NCBI GenBank assembly: GCA_031216915.1 | Contig: CM062296.1 | Span: 457,884,681-457,948,680, forward strand | Direction: 5' to 3' | Length of the DNA stretch: 64,000 nucleotides | DNA from: Pictodentalium vernedei | Lineage: Eukaryota > Mollusca > Scaphopoda > Dentaliida > Dentaliidae | Notes under the pieces: model-generated | Database searches by the model: none | The model's input: the letters and a program-made list of their open reading frames with translations, nothing else | What the model was told of the DNA's origin: nothing | Program-made: the position numbers and the translations under genes | In this document: positions 10,069-19,289 of the stretch, in pieces | Layout of the letters: each line of letters starts with the position of its first letter | How positions within the stretch are numbered: the stretch's first letter is position 1

Positions 10069-11553
10069 GAATTCTTGTCCTACATGTGTTGATTGGGATG
10101 ACAAACGTTGGACGCGGGTGTCACAATATGTTGTTAGTGGTGAGAGGCCAATGCCGGTTCTATCGCCGCAGAGTCATTCAAGTTTCTCAGTTTCTTTTTC
10201 AGAGGAACAAGAACATGGTGATGGTTATATGACACATACCAAATGTGTGCGTCGTCGCGCTCGGATGAGCAAACAGAACTAGCTGCTAAGGTGCTCCTGA
10301 ATATTAGGCAAGGGATAAAGCCACTGGCCGATGGTTTTAATCCTTTGACAGCAGCTAGCTCGACCGGTGAAGCGGTTATTCCGTCCAGGGGAGCCGTGAT
10401 GCCAGGTATGTCCGTTGCAGTCGAAGGAAGTGTAGTGGGTAGAGTGAGCACCTTAAAATCTAAACATGCTCACCCAGTGACGATGGAACTAGGGAAAAAG
10501 CCAGCAAGTGTTTTGGGAAGCTCGGCGAGGTCTGAAAGGGCCGCGAGCGGAAGAGGTCCCTCTCTATTCCAGCAACATCTGGGGCCAGATGTTGTGGTGA
10601 ACAACTTGTGCAGGCTGGAGCATACGTCCACACCTGCCGTTCGGGATGCTCCATCTAGATTGCAGCTGGCCTCAGCTACAGTCACGGCTTCGTCCGGTTC
10701 AAATATAAAGTACACACAACCGCATCCTAGCTACCCGACTTCGAATATCCAGCCTGCTGCGCGAAGAAGGGACCACTCTTCGCCCGTGAAGTCGAACGAT
10801 CTCGTAGCTAGGGAGACGAGGCCTCGATCATCAGGACGTTCAGAGAAGAGATCCATCTCAGACATGCCATCCCAGGAGCAGCAAGTGGCTAAAAAACAGA
10901 AGACCACTGCTCCTCAGGCCTCGATGACGGATTTGCTGTCGCAGATTTCGCAGCTAATCGCAGCATCCCAGCAAGTGCAGGAGCAGCCTCCCTCAGACTC
11001 AAAACCTGAGCTGTCGGATGGTGCTGGGTCGGTCCAGTCGTCTGTTCCCGCAGATGGAATGGACCAAGATTCGCAACTGATTCTCTCGGATGATGAAAGG
11101 GATAAGGAAGAGGATTACCCTTCCCTTTCGGAACAGCACATGGTTGCGATGGATTTCATCCATCAATACAACCCTGAATTTGTTCTGCTGAATCAGAATG
11201 CTGTGACAACAAGAGAGAAACTGCAGGCATCGTTGGACGCTGACTTTATATGGAGAAAGGAAGAAGTTCTTTCTTTTCTGGTTCAGTCTAGGCAGGTGTT
11301 GCAGGCCTGCGGCCATGTAGACGATGCCGTATTCAACCTCTCAAGTGCGAGGAAAAAAGGCGGTTTCTTATCTACATCTTCCATAAACATACCGTTTCTT
11401 GGACCACGTTCATTTAAAACGGTTGGAGAAGATGTTCAGAGAGCTTCTCTGTGTTTGGATGAGCAGGCTGAGGATCTAGATGTATCCTTACCTGCTTCAT
11501 TCTCTATTCGCTATTCGCTCAGATGTAATAGAAACGGCAATTTCACCAGATAG
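9980..11553 (+). pseudogene. DIRS A gag-like ORF1, longest surviving frame, two frame disruptions
   Basis: The first part (9980-10282) begins with a Cys-rich segment, YCSKCKARKSSS then CCLACSRC and SCPTC, suggesting zinc binding. A shift near 10235-10245 moves the reading to a second frame open for 436 codons (10243-11553). Comparison with D and E shows the two parts were one frame. The second part is Ser/Pro/Gln-rich with a basic patch (KSNDLVARETRPRSSGRSEK), a Gln-rich helix (LLSQISQLIAASQQVQEQ) and an acidic stretch (LSDDERDKEEDYPSLSEQ). A 7-bp duplication near 11502-11518 ('attcgctattcgct') shifts the C terminus again before the stop. A structural or nucleic-acid-binding role is inferred from its position as ORF1 of a DIRS element. 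The coding sequence overlaps the conserved hairpins listed in the findings. Confidence 0.75.
10276..10677 (+). promoter_or_regulatory. Chain of four hairpins inside gag (DIRS A)
   Basis: In order: GAACTAGCTGC / GCAGCTAGCTC (10276-10286, 10351-10361) enclosing CAAGGGATAAAGCCA / TGGTTTTAATCCTTTG; CAACATCTGG / CCAGATGTTG (10573-10582, 10585-10594); GGAGCAT / ATGCTCC (10617-10623, 10646-10652); AGCTG / CAGCT (10664-10668, 10673-10677). A further GTGAGCA / TGCTCAC pair lies near 10445-10475. Confidence 0.75.
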
Positions 11554-12637
11554 AGCGAATATGGACGCAATGTCCTACCCATTATAAATTTTAAGTAATT
11601 TGTATATTTTTATACTGTATACCAATGGCCCAGACTAGTTGGTGCTAACTCAAAAATATCTAGGGCCAAACACAAATTTTGCCCCCCAATCCCCAAAATT
11701 TGCATGCAAAACCAAAAATTCGAAGTCCTATCTGGCCCTCCATACATTTACCCTCCGCGCATGCGCAGATGCCAAGAAGTCACCGAAACTGGTGCCAACA
11801 TCATTCTTTGTTTGGCCCTTGTCATATAACAACAAACTGACATTTGTGCTTTTTAAATCTCAATTAATAATGATGCCAGACACAAATAAATGGTTAAATT
11901 GGTGGATCCAAGGACACAACTGGATGAAGGAAGGAAGAAACGGTGGTCTGAAATGTTCAGGGCTGTAATTTTATAATATTTATCAAAATTAGTTCATGTT
12001 CAACAATTTCGGGACATGGGCCTGACGTCATCATTCATTGATAATGATCTGTCCACGATTTGTTGAGTATTCCTTCCCTTGATCCCCCCAGTTAAGCTTC
12101 CAAGCTTTTTGGCTTGTTTTATTGAAATTGTTTTTTTATAAAATTTCTTGGGAGTTTAACGTATTATACAGAAGATATTCTGTACACCCCCAGGGTTATG
12201 TCCTCACCCTTGGGGTGTTTAGGCGTTTTGGTCATGCATCATATATCCGATGTATCGTTTTTTCTTCTGATGAAGATCTTGCTTTACATCGGATAGTGAG
12301 TGTTGTTTCTGTTACTGACTTCTGGCCGTGTTGCCTGGGGTCTTGTTTCCGTTTTTTTTTAAGTTGTTTACATTGACATTGCTCTAGGTAGTTTCCTGTT
12401 ATTTTTAAGGAACGACAGCTGTAAGTAACATTAAATATCCTGATTGTGTGGTAGTTAATTTTATGACATATTATAATTTTGTCCACACTTAGTCGTTTTT
12501 GGGCTCTTCATTCCCTTTGGGAACTTGGGCTCTTATATAAGAAAAAAATTTTCAAAATTTTTTGAAGGAATTTTTCTTTTGGATGTATTTATTTCATCGA
12601 TTGTATTTTAATGTTATCTTATATTTATGTAGATTTG

Positions 12638-14765
12638 GTGGTAGTACAATTGACCTATGTTAGATTTTAGATATAATATTTATCTAATAGTAGGGCAAAT
12701 AGAGGAAGCCTTTCCTCTATTTACATGGTCGTTGTCTTGCGTATAGTTGATGTACTACCACTAATTCTTGCTCCATGTGTCAGGATTTGACAATGTTGAT
12801 GACGGGTGTCATGGTTTGTGTTTGGCGAGTGGACACTATCGGTCCTATCGCGGCGAGGGGACACTGCTGGTCCTCTCACCAAAATGTCACTACAGTTTTT
12901 TAGTTTCTATTTACAGAGGAACAAGCACATGGTGTGGTTTCATGACACTGTCAGGGAGTGTGTTTCCGTCGTCGCATTATACTATTAGAGCTAGCGGAAA
13001 AGTGCTCAATGATATAAGACAAGGGCTGGGCTTTTGAACTAAGGTTTACACCCCTTGTCTCCAGCTAGCTCAACTGGCAGATCTATCTCGCAGAATATGG
13101 GTGGTGTGATGCCGGGTATGTCCGTAGCGGTCGAGAAGAGGAATAAGGGTGTAGCGAGCACTATAAAAATACGAACATGCTCTCCCTGCGATGACGGAAA
13201 GGAGGAAGCATGGGAAGGAGGAAGCAGACAAGTTCTGTAGGCCCCTCTCTCTTATAACAACATCTGGGGTCAGAGGTTGTTGGTAGGAACTTGTGTCAGT
13301 TGGAGCTTACGTCCATGCCTTCCTGTCCGGGACACTCCTTCTAATAGGCTGCCGGGGTCGGCTAGTCTTATAGCTTCCTCTGTGTTCGAAAAGCACACAC
13401 GTCCGCACAAAGTCCGTTGTCGCCAGCTAGCTCGACCGGTGAAGTGGTTACTCGGGCCTCTGAGAACTGTGACGCCGGGTGTGTCCGCTCCGGGCTAGGA
13501 GATTATATAGGGGGAGCGAGCACTATAATATACAACCATGCTCACCCAGTAACGACAGAAGGAGGAAGTCGGCAAGTTCTGAGGTGCGCTCGTCCCGGTC
13601 AGCCAGGACAGCGAGCAAGAGGGAGGCCTCTCTCTCTTACAGCATTATCTGGGGATAGATGTTGTTGGTAGGAACTTGCGTCAGTCGGAGTATACCTCCA
13701 TGCCTCCTGTCCGGGACGTCCCGTCTAATAGGCAGCTGGGGTCGGCTAGTCTTATGGCTTCCTCTACATAACGGATAAAGTGCTCTTTATATTGCTCAGG
13801 GCTATAAACCGCGATGAGTGGTTTCAGTTCCCTGACGCCGGTGAAGCGGTTAAGATAGAATATGAGGACCGTGACACCGGATATGTCGCATGTGCATTGT
13901 ATTCAGAGCTAGTGGCATAAGTGCCCAATGATATAAGACAAGTTCCAGACCATAGAATATAGGGTTTATGACCTTGTCTCCAGCTAGCTCGACCGGCGGA
14001 TCGTTGCTCAGAATATGGGTACTGTGACGCCGGGTATGTCCGTAGCGGGCGAGGGAGAATAAGGATGTAGCGAGCACTATTTAATCCAATCATGCTCACC
14101 CTGCATTGATGGAAGGAAGAAGCTGGCAAGTTCTGAGGTACGCTCGGTTAGGTCTCCCCAGACTGTGAGCAAGAGGGAGACCCTTCATTCTCTTTTAACA
14201 ACATCTGGCGCCGGGTGTTGTTGGTAGGAACTTGCGTCAGTCAGAGCTTATGTACATAGCTATTGTCTGGTACGCTTAGTTCAATTCTTAGCCAGGGACG
14301 GCTACAGTTTGGGTTCTTCAGAGTCTACCAAGCGCTCCCGACCGCACATTGGCTAAGTGACTTAGGATATCTAGTCTGCATCATCAAAAGGTCCAACTTT
14401 TGTGAAGAAAGTCGCACCATCTAGTAGCCAAGATGAGGCTTCATTCATCGGGACGTCCGTAGTAAGAGCCATCTTGGACACACTGTCCCAGGAGCAGCCG
14501 GCAGACAAGCAATTCATGGCCGCTACTCCTCAGGCCTCCATAACGGACTTGCTGTCGCAAATTGCGTAGCTAATCGCAGTATTCCTGCTAAGGCAGAAGC
14601 ACTCAACGTCAGTCTCAAAACTTGAGCTGTTGAATGGTGCTTGATCAGTCCAGTCATCTGCCTGTTCAGATGCCGGTGACCGTGATTCTAACTGATTCAG
14701 ACAAATGATGAAAGGGATACAGAGGATGATAGCCAGTTGGATCTAAGACTGCTCATACAACACAA
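12638..14765 (+). pseudogene. DIRS B gag-like region, triplicated and broken
   Basis: Three successive copies of one ~450-bp block, at about 12975-13390, 13420-13760 and 13900-14330. Each has the sequence 'ccagctagctc', then 'gccgggtatgtccg', then a 'gcgagcactat' box, then a palindromic 'aacatctgg'-type site. All frames are closed by stops. Downstream, 'gcctccataacggacttgct' and 'gaaagggatacagaggatga' match the Gln-rich and acidic parts of the DIRS A protein. Confidence 0.7.
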
Positions 14766-14769
14766 AGAA

Positions 14770-15065
14770 ACTCTCAACACATCTTCCCCTGTCGTTTTTT
14801 AAATGTATGTGAACAAAAAAACGGTTAAAAATACAGAAGAAAATGATAAAAAAAACGTATTACTTTTTCCCACAGGAAGTTAAATATGGCGTCGTCTATA
14901 CAATCGAAGACCTGTGACACCCGTGTAGACTTAACCGGAAAGAGATCTTATTATCCTGCTCTTTGTCCAGATGAAGTCAGCGTCTAACAACGCTAGCGGT
15001 TTCTCATAATTACACGCAGCATTGTGATTCACTGGAACAAGTTCAAGGAAACGATAATGTATAGT
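14770..15065 (-). pseudogene. Inverted gag C-terminal segment inside DIRS B
   Basis: Read on the minus strand, this stretch contains 'aatgctgcgtg', 'gagaaaccgctagcgttgtt', 'agacgctgacttcatctgg' and 'ttccggttaagtctacac'. These match the plus-strand order in DIRS E at 53560-53690 ('aatgctgcgtc', 'gaaaccgctagcgttgtt', 'ttccggttaagtatagac') and in DIRS A around 11200-11290. The segment is therefore inverted relative to the rest of B. Confidence 0.75.
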
Positions 15066-15157
15066 ATCCATATAATCCATGAGTCACTGTATTATTGCTG
15101 TTTTGACCAGCAATGATTAAGTAATGTGGGTGAGGAGATTTTGACGTGAATTTGAAT

Positions 15158-15177
15158 TCCCCCCCCCCCCCCCCCCA
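15158..15177. repeat. C-tract in DIRS B
   Basis: A run of about 19 C follows 'gaatttgaattc'. The equivalent place in DIRS D (near 44920) reads 'gaatttgaatcccccctcc', so the tract is an expansion of a shorter C run. Confidence 0.9.
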
Positions 15178-15952
15178 CTCATACACTGTCACGTATATAT
15201 ATCTTAATACATACTATGCATTTGGGGTTGTGTTGAATGGCACCCTCATAGGCATATTTGCAGTTCTGTTGCATTAGTTTCCGGTGTTTATTTTCTGATT
15301 TCTAATATACAAGCACTTATTTAATCATCATAATAGCTGCTATTTGAGTTCATAGGTGACTGCATAACCATTTAGTGGTTTTTAAATGATTATAGGCTGG
15401 ATTTTTATGCACTCTCGCAATATGTGATTACGCTATCGCTTTGGTGGACCTTGAAATTATTATATATTTCAAGGGCGGTCTGTGTTGGAGCCGGTTAATC
15501 ATACCTACCTCCATTTCTAGATCCTGGTCTCTATTTTGTCGGTTCTCAAATTGCATATTCTCACGTGTTTATAGTTGTAGGTACCAAATAGTACACGTTG
15601 GAGAGTGTTCTTACCGGATTTAATTGTACAGAAGCCTCCTGTGAATGATCTTGAAGCATGTTTTCTCTGCAGAGATTGTTCATCGTATCTCGCTTTTGTA
15701 TGTGTATGTTATATTATTATTTCACTGATTTCGTCATACCTTTATACGCCGTCTGCAGTGCATATTTTGCAGTGGATAATGTTATTTACCAAAATCATCG
15801 CTATAGCCTTGGCTTGTGAAGTGGCATTAAGCACCATTTATTATTCATGAATTAGTTTTTCAGTGCCTGATCGACATTTATTTATATCGTTTCCGGGTTC
15901 TGCTTATTGATTCCAGAGCTCTCCCCTCTTTCTTTTGAAGATATGTTCAAAA

Positions 15953-15978
15953 AGGGGGGGGGGGGGGGGGGGGGGGGT
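15953..15978. repeat. G-tract in DIRS B
   Basis: A run of about 24 G follows 'ttcaaaaa'. It lies in the 3' arm of a conserved C-rich/G-rich stem (ctcccctcttt...aaaaagggg) that is short in D (near 45760-45805) and E (near 57510-57555). Confidence 0.9.
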
Positions 15979-16367
15979 CATTTTGTCCACTTCTCAGGCT
16001 TATTGGGTATGTAACTATGAAGGAAGCTGTTTTGTCCATACTATATTCGGCGATCAGCTGTAGTATTATTGTTTGGCGTAGGTTTAAGGGCAATTTTCTC
16101 TCATTCTCAATATGCCATTCTAATTTTTAGGGCTTAGTCCAGACTAGCCTTAAAAATTGTTCATTTGTTACATCCTAATTAACATGATTTCATGCTCGGA
16201 TTTAGGATTTACAATTGGGATCCATATTAGGATATGTCTCTTTTATTATGGTATAAAGAGACATACATGTAACTTCTAATTTTCTTCATTATGGATTGAA
16301 GGATTTGATCTATGTTGATTTACTATTTTGGAAATTCTAGGCCCTCCACCTTTTTACGATTCAGCCA

Positions 16368-16451
16368 GTCTGGGCCATTGGTATACAGTATAAAAATATG
16401 AAAAAATTTAACGTAATTTATATATTTTTTATACTTACCAATGGCCCAGAT
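16368..16451. repeat. Internal complementary region of DIRS B
   Basis: The first half is the reverse complement of B's left edge and the second half that of its right edge. This joined-edge structure defines DIRS elements and serves as template to rebuild the ends during circular replication (known for DIRS1). Confidence 0.85.
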
Positions 16452-17092
16452 GGGAATGGCCCTCCCATGCGTGTGCACTACTGGGCACTCATACCTCCCC
16501 GCTGAATTATTATATTATAATCTTTTTTTTTTACAAAGAATGATATAGGCGCCAGTTTCAGTGACTTCCTGGCGTTTGCACATGCGCAGAGGGTAAATGT
16601 ATGGAGGGCCAGATAGGACTTCTAATTGTCGGTTTTGCATGCAAATTTGGGGGATTGGTGGGCAAAATTTGTGTTTGGCCCTAGATATTTTTGAGTTAGC
16701 ACCAGCTAGTCTGGGCCATTGGAAAGTATAAAAAATATACAAATTACTTTAAATTTTTTCATATTTTTTATACTTACCAATGGCCCAGATGGGTATGGCC
16801 CTCCCATGAGTGGGCACTCATACCACCCCACTGTTTATAACATTTAACAGGCAATCTATAGAAAGGATGATGATTGGCGCCAATTTCGGTGTCTTCCTGG
16901 ATACTGTGCATGCGCAGATCTGAAAAGTATGGAGGACCAGATAAGACATCAATTTTTCGGTTTTGCATGCAAATTTTGGGGATTGGGGGGCCAAATTTGT
17001 GTTTGGCCCTGGATTAATTTTTGAGTTAGCACCAGCTAGTCTGGGCCATTGGTCAGTATAAAAAATATACAAATTACTTAAAATTTATAATT

Positions 17093-17945
17093 TTTCAACA
17101 AAATTCAGAAAAATTTGATTGCTCTTATCTAGATATGAGACCAAAGCTATATATGAAATTTAAAAAAGATCGGGTTCGGAATGTGGCCTGTTGGGTGTGA
17201 CAATAGAATTGTTGACAATTAATGTGCCAATTCCAAGATGGCTTTTGGCGGCTGTGTTTTTCAACGAAATTCAGAGAAATTTGAAAAAAATCGGGTGAGA
17301 AATGCAGCCTGTAGGGTGTTCTAATGGAATTGTTGACAGTTTATATGTCAGATCCAAAATGGGTGGTGGTGGCTATGTTTTTCGACAAAATTCAGAAAAA
17401 TTTGATTGTTCCTAGATAGATATGAGACCAAAGCTACTTATGAAATTTAAAAAAAGATCGGGTTAGGAATGTGGCCTGTTGGGTGTACCAATGGAATTGT
17501 TGACAATTTATGTGCCAATTCCAAGATAGCTCCCATCTAAACATCACACCACGGCTGCATATGAAATCTGAAAAATATCAGGTGAAAGATGTGGCCTGTT
17601 TTGTGTACCACTGGAATTGTTGACAATTTATATGCCAAATCTAAGATGGCCACTGGCGGCCATTTTTTTCAACAAAATTCGGAAAGTTTGATAGCTCCCA
17701 TCTTGACATCACACCACAGCTGCATAGGAAATTTGAAAAAGATCGGGTGAGAGATGTGGCCTGCAGAGTGTACCAATGGAATTGTTGTCAATTTATATGC
17801 CAAATCTATGATGACAGTTGGCGGCCATGTTTTTCATCAAAATTCAGAAAATTTTCATAGCTCCCATCTGGACATTGCCCCAGAGCCAAGTATGAAATTT
17901 GGAACTGATCAGGTGAGAGCTGTGGCCTGTAGGGTGTGCTAAAGG
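17093..17945 (-). repeat. Tandem array of ~165-bp units (second part)
   Basis: About five units continue the array at 8170 with the same 'ggaattgttgacaatttat' and 'aagatggc' motifs. Confidence 0.9.
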
Positions 17946-18066
17946 AATTAAGGATGGACAGAGGAACGTATGGTCAGACACACATATGGATGGATGGACA
18001 TACATATGGATGACGGATCACAACCCACCCCAATAGCTCATACTTGACGTTGTCAAGTTGAGCTAA

Positions 18067-18480
18067 TAACAAAACAAACTGGCAGTTTCAATTTCTGGAT
18101 GAATGGTTTTTGAGTTTTAATGAGTACTTTTGGTTATGACCTCTGGTTGTAATTGCTTCTTCCTTCCGATACATATTTGATGTGTCATGTTTGTACGCTG
18201 ATTAGCTATCTGTCCCCAAAATTATGTCAAGTCACATTAAAAGATTGTATTGTATACAAGAGCAATGAGCTCCTAACACTTTATCAGCCATCCATCAATC
18301 ATGACTTTTCCAAAATTGTCGTTAGCAAGCAGAAAGTCGCACTCAACAGACTTGATTTTTAATTCTCAATCTAATAGAAGTGAGGAAATTTCGATTTAAA
18401 TTGTACATGATGATAAAAATTAATCAAATGCAGACCAAGTATGCTTTTTCTATCAGGCAATGATATTTCAGATATAGAAT
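18067..18480. other. Intron sequence without recognised repeat
   Basis: AT-rich sequence between the HINE-like element and the fold-back at 18481. Nothing recognised. Confidence 0.5.
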
Positions 18481-18614
18481 AAATAGGTACTAGGGCCAGT
18501 AATCAGATTTAAACCACGAGTAGGATAAGTGTCTTAACCACTCGGCTTACCAAGTGGTTAAAACCCTTATTCTTCCAGTGGTTTAAATCTGATTACTGGC
18601 CCTAGTACCTATTT
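18481..18614. repeat. Fold-back with perfect 37-bp arms and tRNA-like content
   Basis: Arms 18481-18517 and 18578-18614 are exact reverse complements. On the minus strand, 'agccgagtggttaagacac' resembles a Ser/Leu tRNA A box and 'gtggtttaaatctgatt' lies where a B box would be. It may be an inverted duplication of a SINE head. Confidence 0.85.
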
Positions 18615-19289
18615 GTTTTATTTATATCATGTTCTTAATAAATAATCGACTCTGTCACTTAAAATGGAAAAAAGACACTTTCTGTCGCAAACACACAGGT
18701 TTGTTTTGTTTACATCTGTGCTGGTGGGCATTACTACCGGCTGCACGTGAATGCTTGATTGACAGCTAGATATATCGCAAAAGTTGATTGAATTTACCTT
18801 GCTTTTTCAGTCAAATTATTATTGACAATTCTTAAATTTTATTTTAAGTATTTAATAGTAGGTAATTTTAATTTCATAAGTCATTGCATGTAGTAGATAA
18901 TACCATAAAACGTCGTATGTTTGAATGAAACATCAGAAAGTGTGAATGTATCGAAGTTGGTAAATTACATCATGTCAAGTCGTGGATGAACTGCCTACTG
19001 TGGGTGTAAATTGTTTTTAACCACAGTAGAAGCTTTACACCAGTAGTGGGGTTAAAAGCTAAAATTTAACATACAGGCTTTTCACAAGTAGTAACAGGCC
19101 AGCATGGTATAAATTCAATTGCATTCATAAGGCCTCCCAAGGGACAGGTGTGTTGTGTACAAGGATCTCTTTACATGCATGATGTCACTTCATTCATAAT
19201 TTTTAGATGTGTGCTGACTGCAATAAGATTGACGTTGAATTTCAGAATGTTCTCACTGTCACTTTCAATTATTGGAATTCATCTTCATT
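18615..19289. other. Intron sequence without recognised repeat
   Basis: AT-rich. A short imperfect inverted repeat ('ctgtgggtgtaaattgtttttaaccacagtagaag') lies near 19000-19030. No coding signal. Confidence 0.45.

Larger units (their letters stand above)
11605..16745 (+). mobile_element. DIRS B: decayed DIRS retrotransposon nested inside DIRS A
   Basis: Left repeat 11621-11810, right repeat 16534-16722. The internal complementary region at 16368-16451 contains the exact complement of the left edge ('ggtatacagtataaaaat' against 'atttttatactgtatacc'). The order is leader, triplicated gag fragments, an inverted gag segment, then the 3' non-coding region. RT, RNase H and recombinase are missing. 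Confidence 0.88.
8937..17092 (+). mobile_element. DIRS A: internally deleted DIRS retrotransposon, host of DIRS B
   Basis: The left repeat 8941-9130 and right repeat 16862-17052 are inverted copies. They share the private variant 'attaatccagggcc' / 'cctggattaat', which pairs these two ends and no others. After the gag-like region the element jumps at about 11575 straight into the right half of its internal complementary region (11582-11611). RT, RNase H and recombinase are therefore deleted. DIRS B sits in that region, which resumes at 16762-16790. Without B the element is about 3.0 kb. Confidence 0.85.
8045..18066 (-). mobile_element. Helentron/HINE-like element, interrupted by nested DIRS A and B
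   Basis: On the minus strand the 5' end is at about 18066 ('agctcaacttgacaacgtca', which folds back on 'tatgagct'). The 3' end is at 8045-8067: the complementary motif 'caagttgagct' is followed by the hairpin agtgtc-att-gacact and then T-rich sequence. The same family occurs on the plus strand at 27772-29492 and 63612-64000. Between the ends lie tandem units of about 165 bp (8170-8935 and 17093-17945). About 8.2 kb of the span is the inserted DIRS pair. Assignment to Helentron/HINE elements (rolling-circle, subterminal inverted repeats, 3' hairpin) is inferred from end structure; no Rep/helicase is present. Confidence 0.65.

Noticed and set aside
10134-10715. Minus-strand frames opposite DIRS A gag
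   Set aside because: Shadows of the plus-strand frame; palindromic hairpins help keep the opposite strand open.
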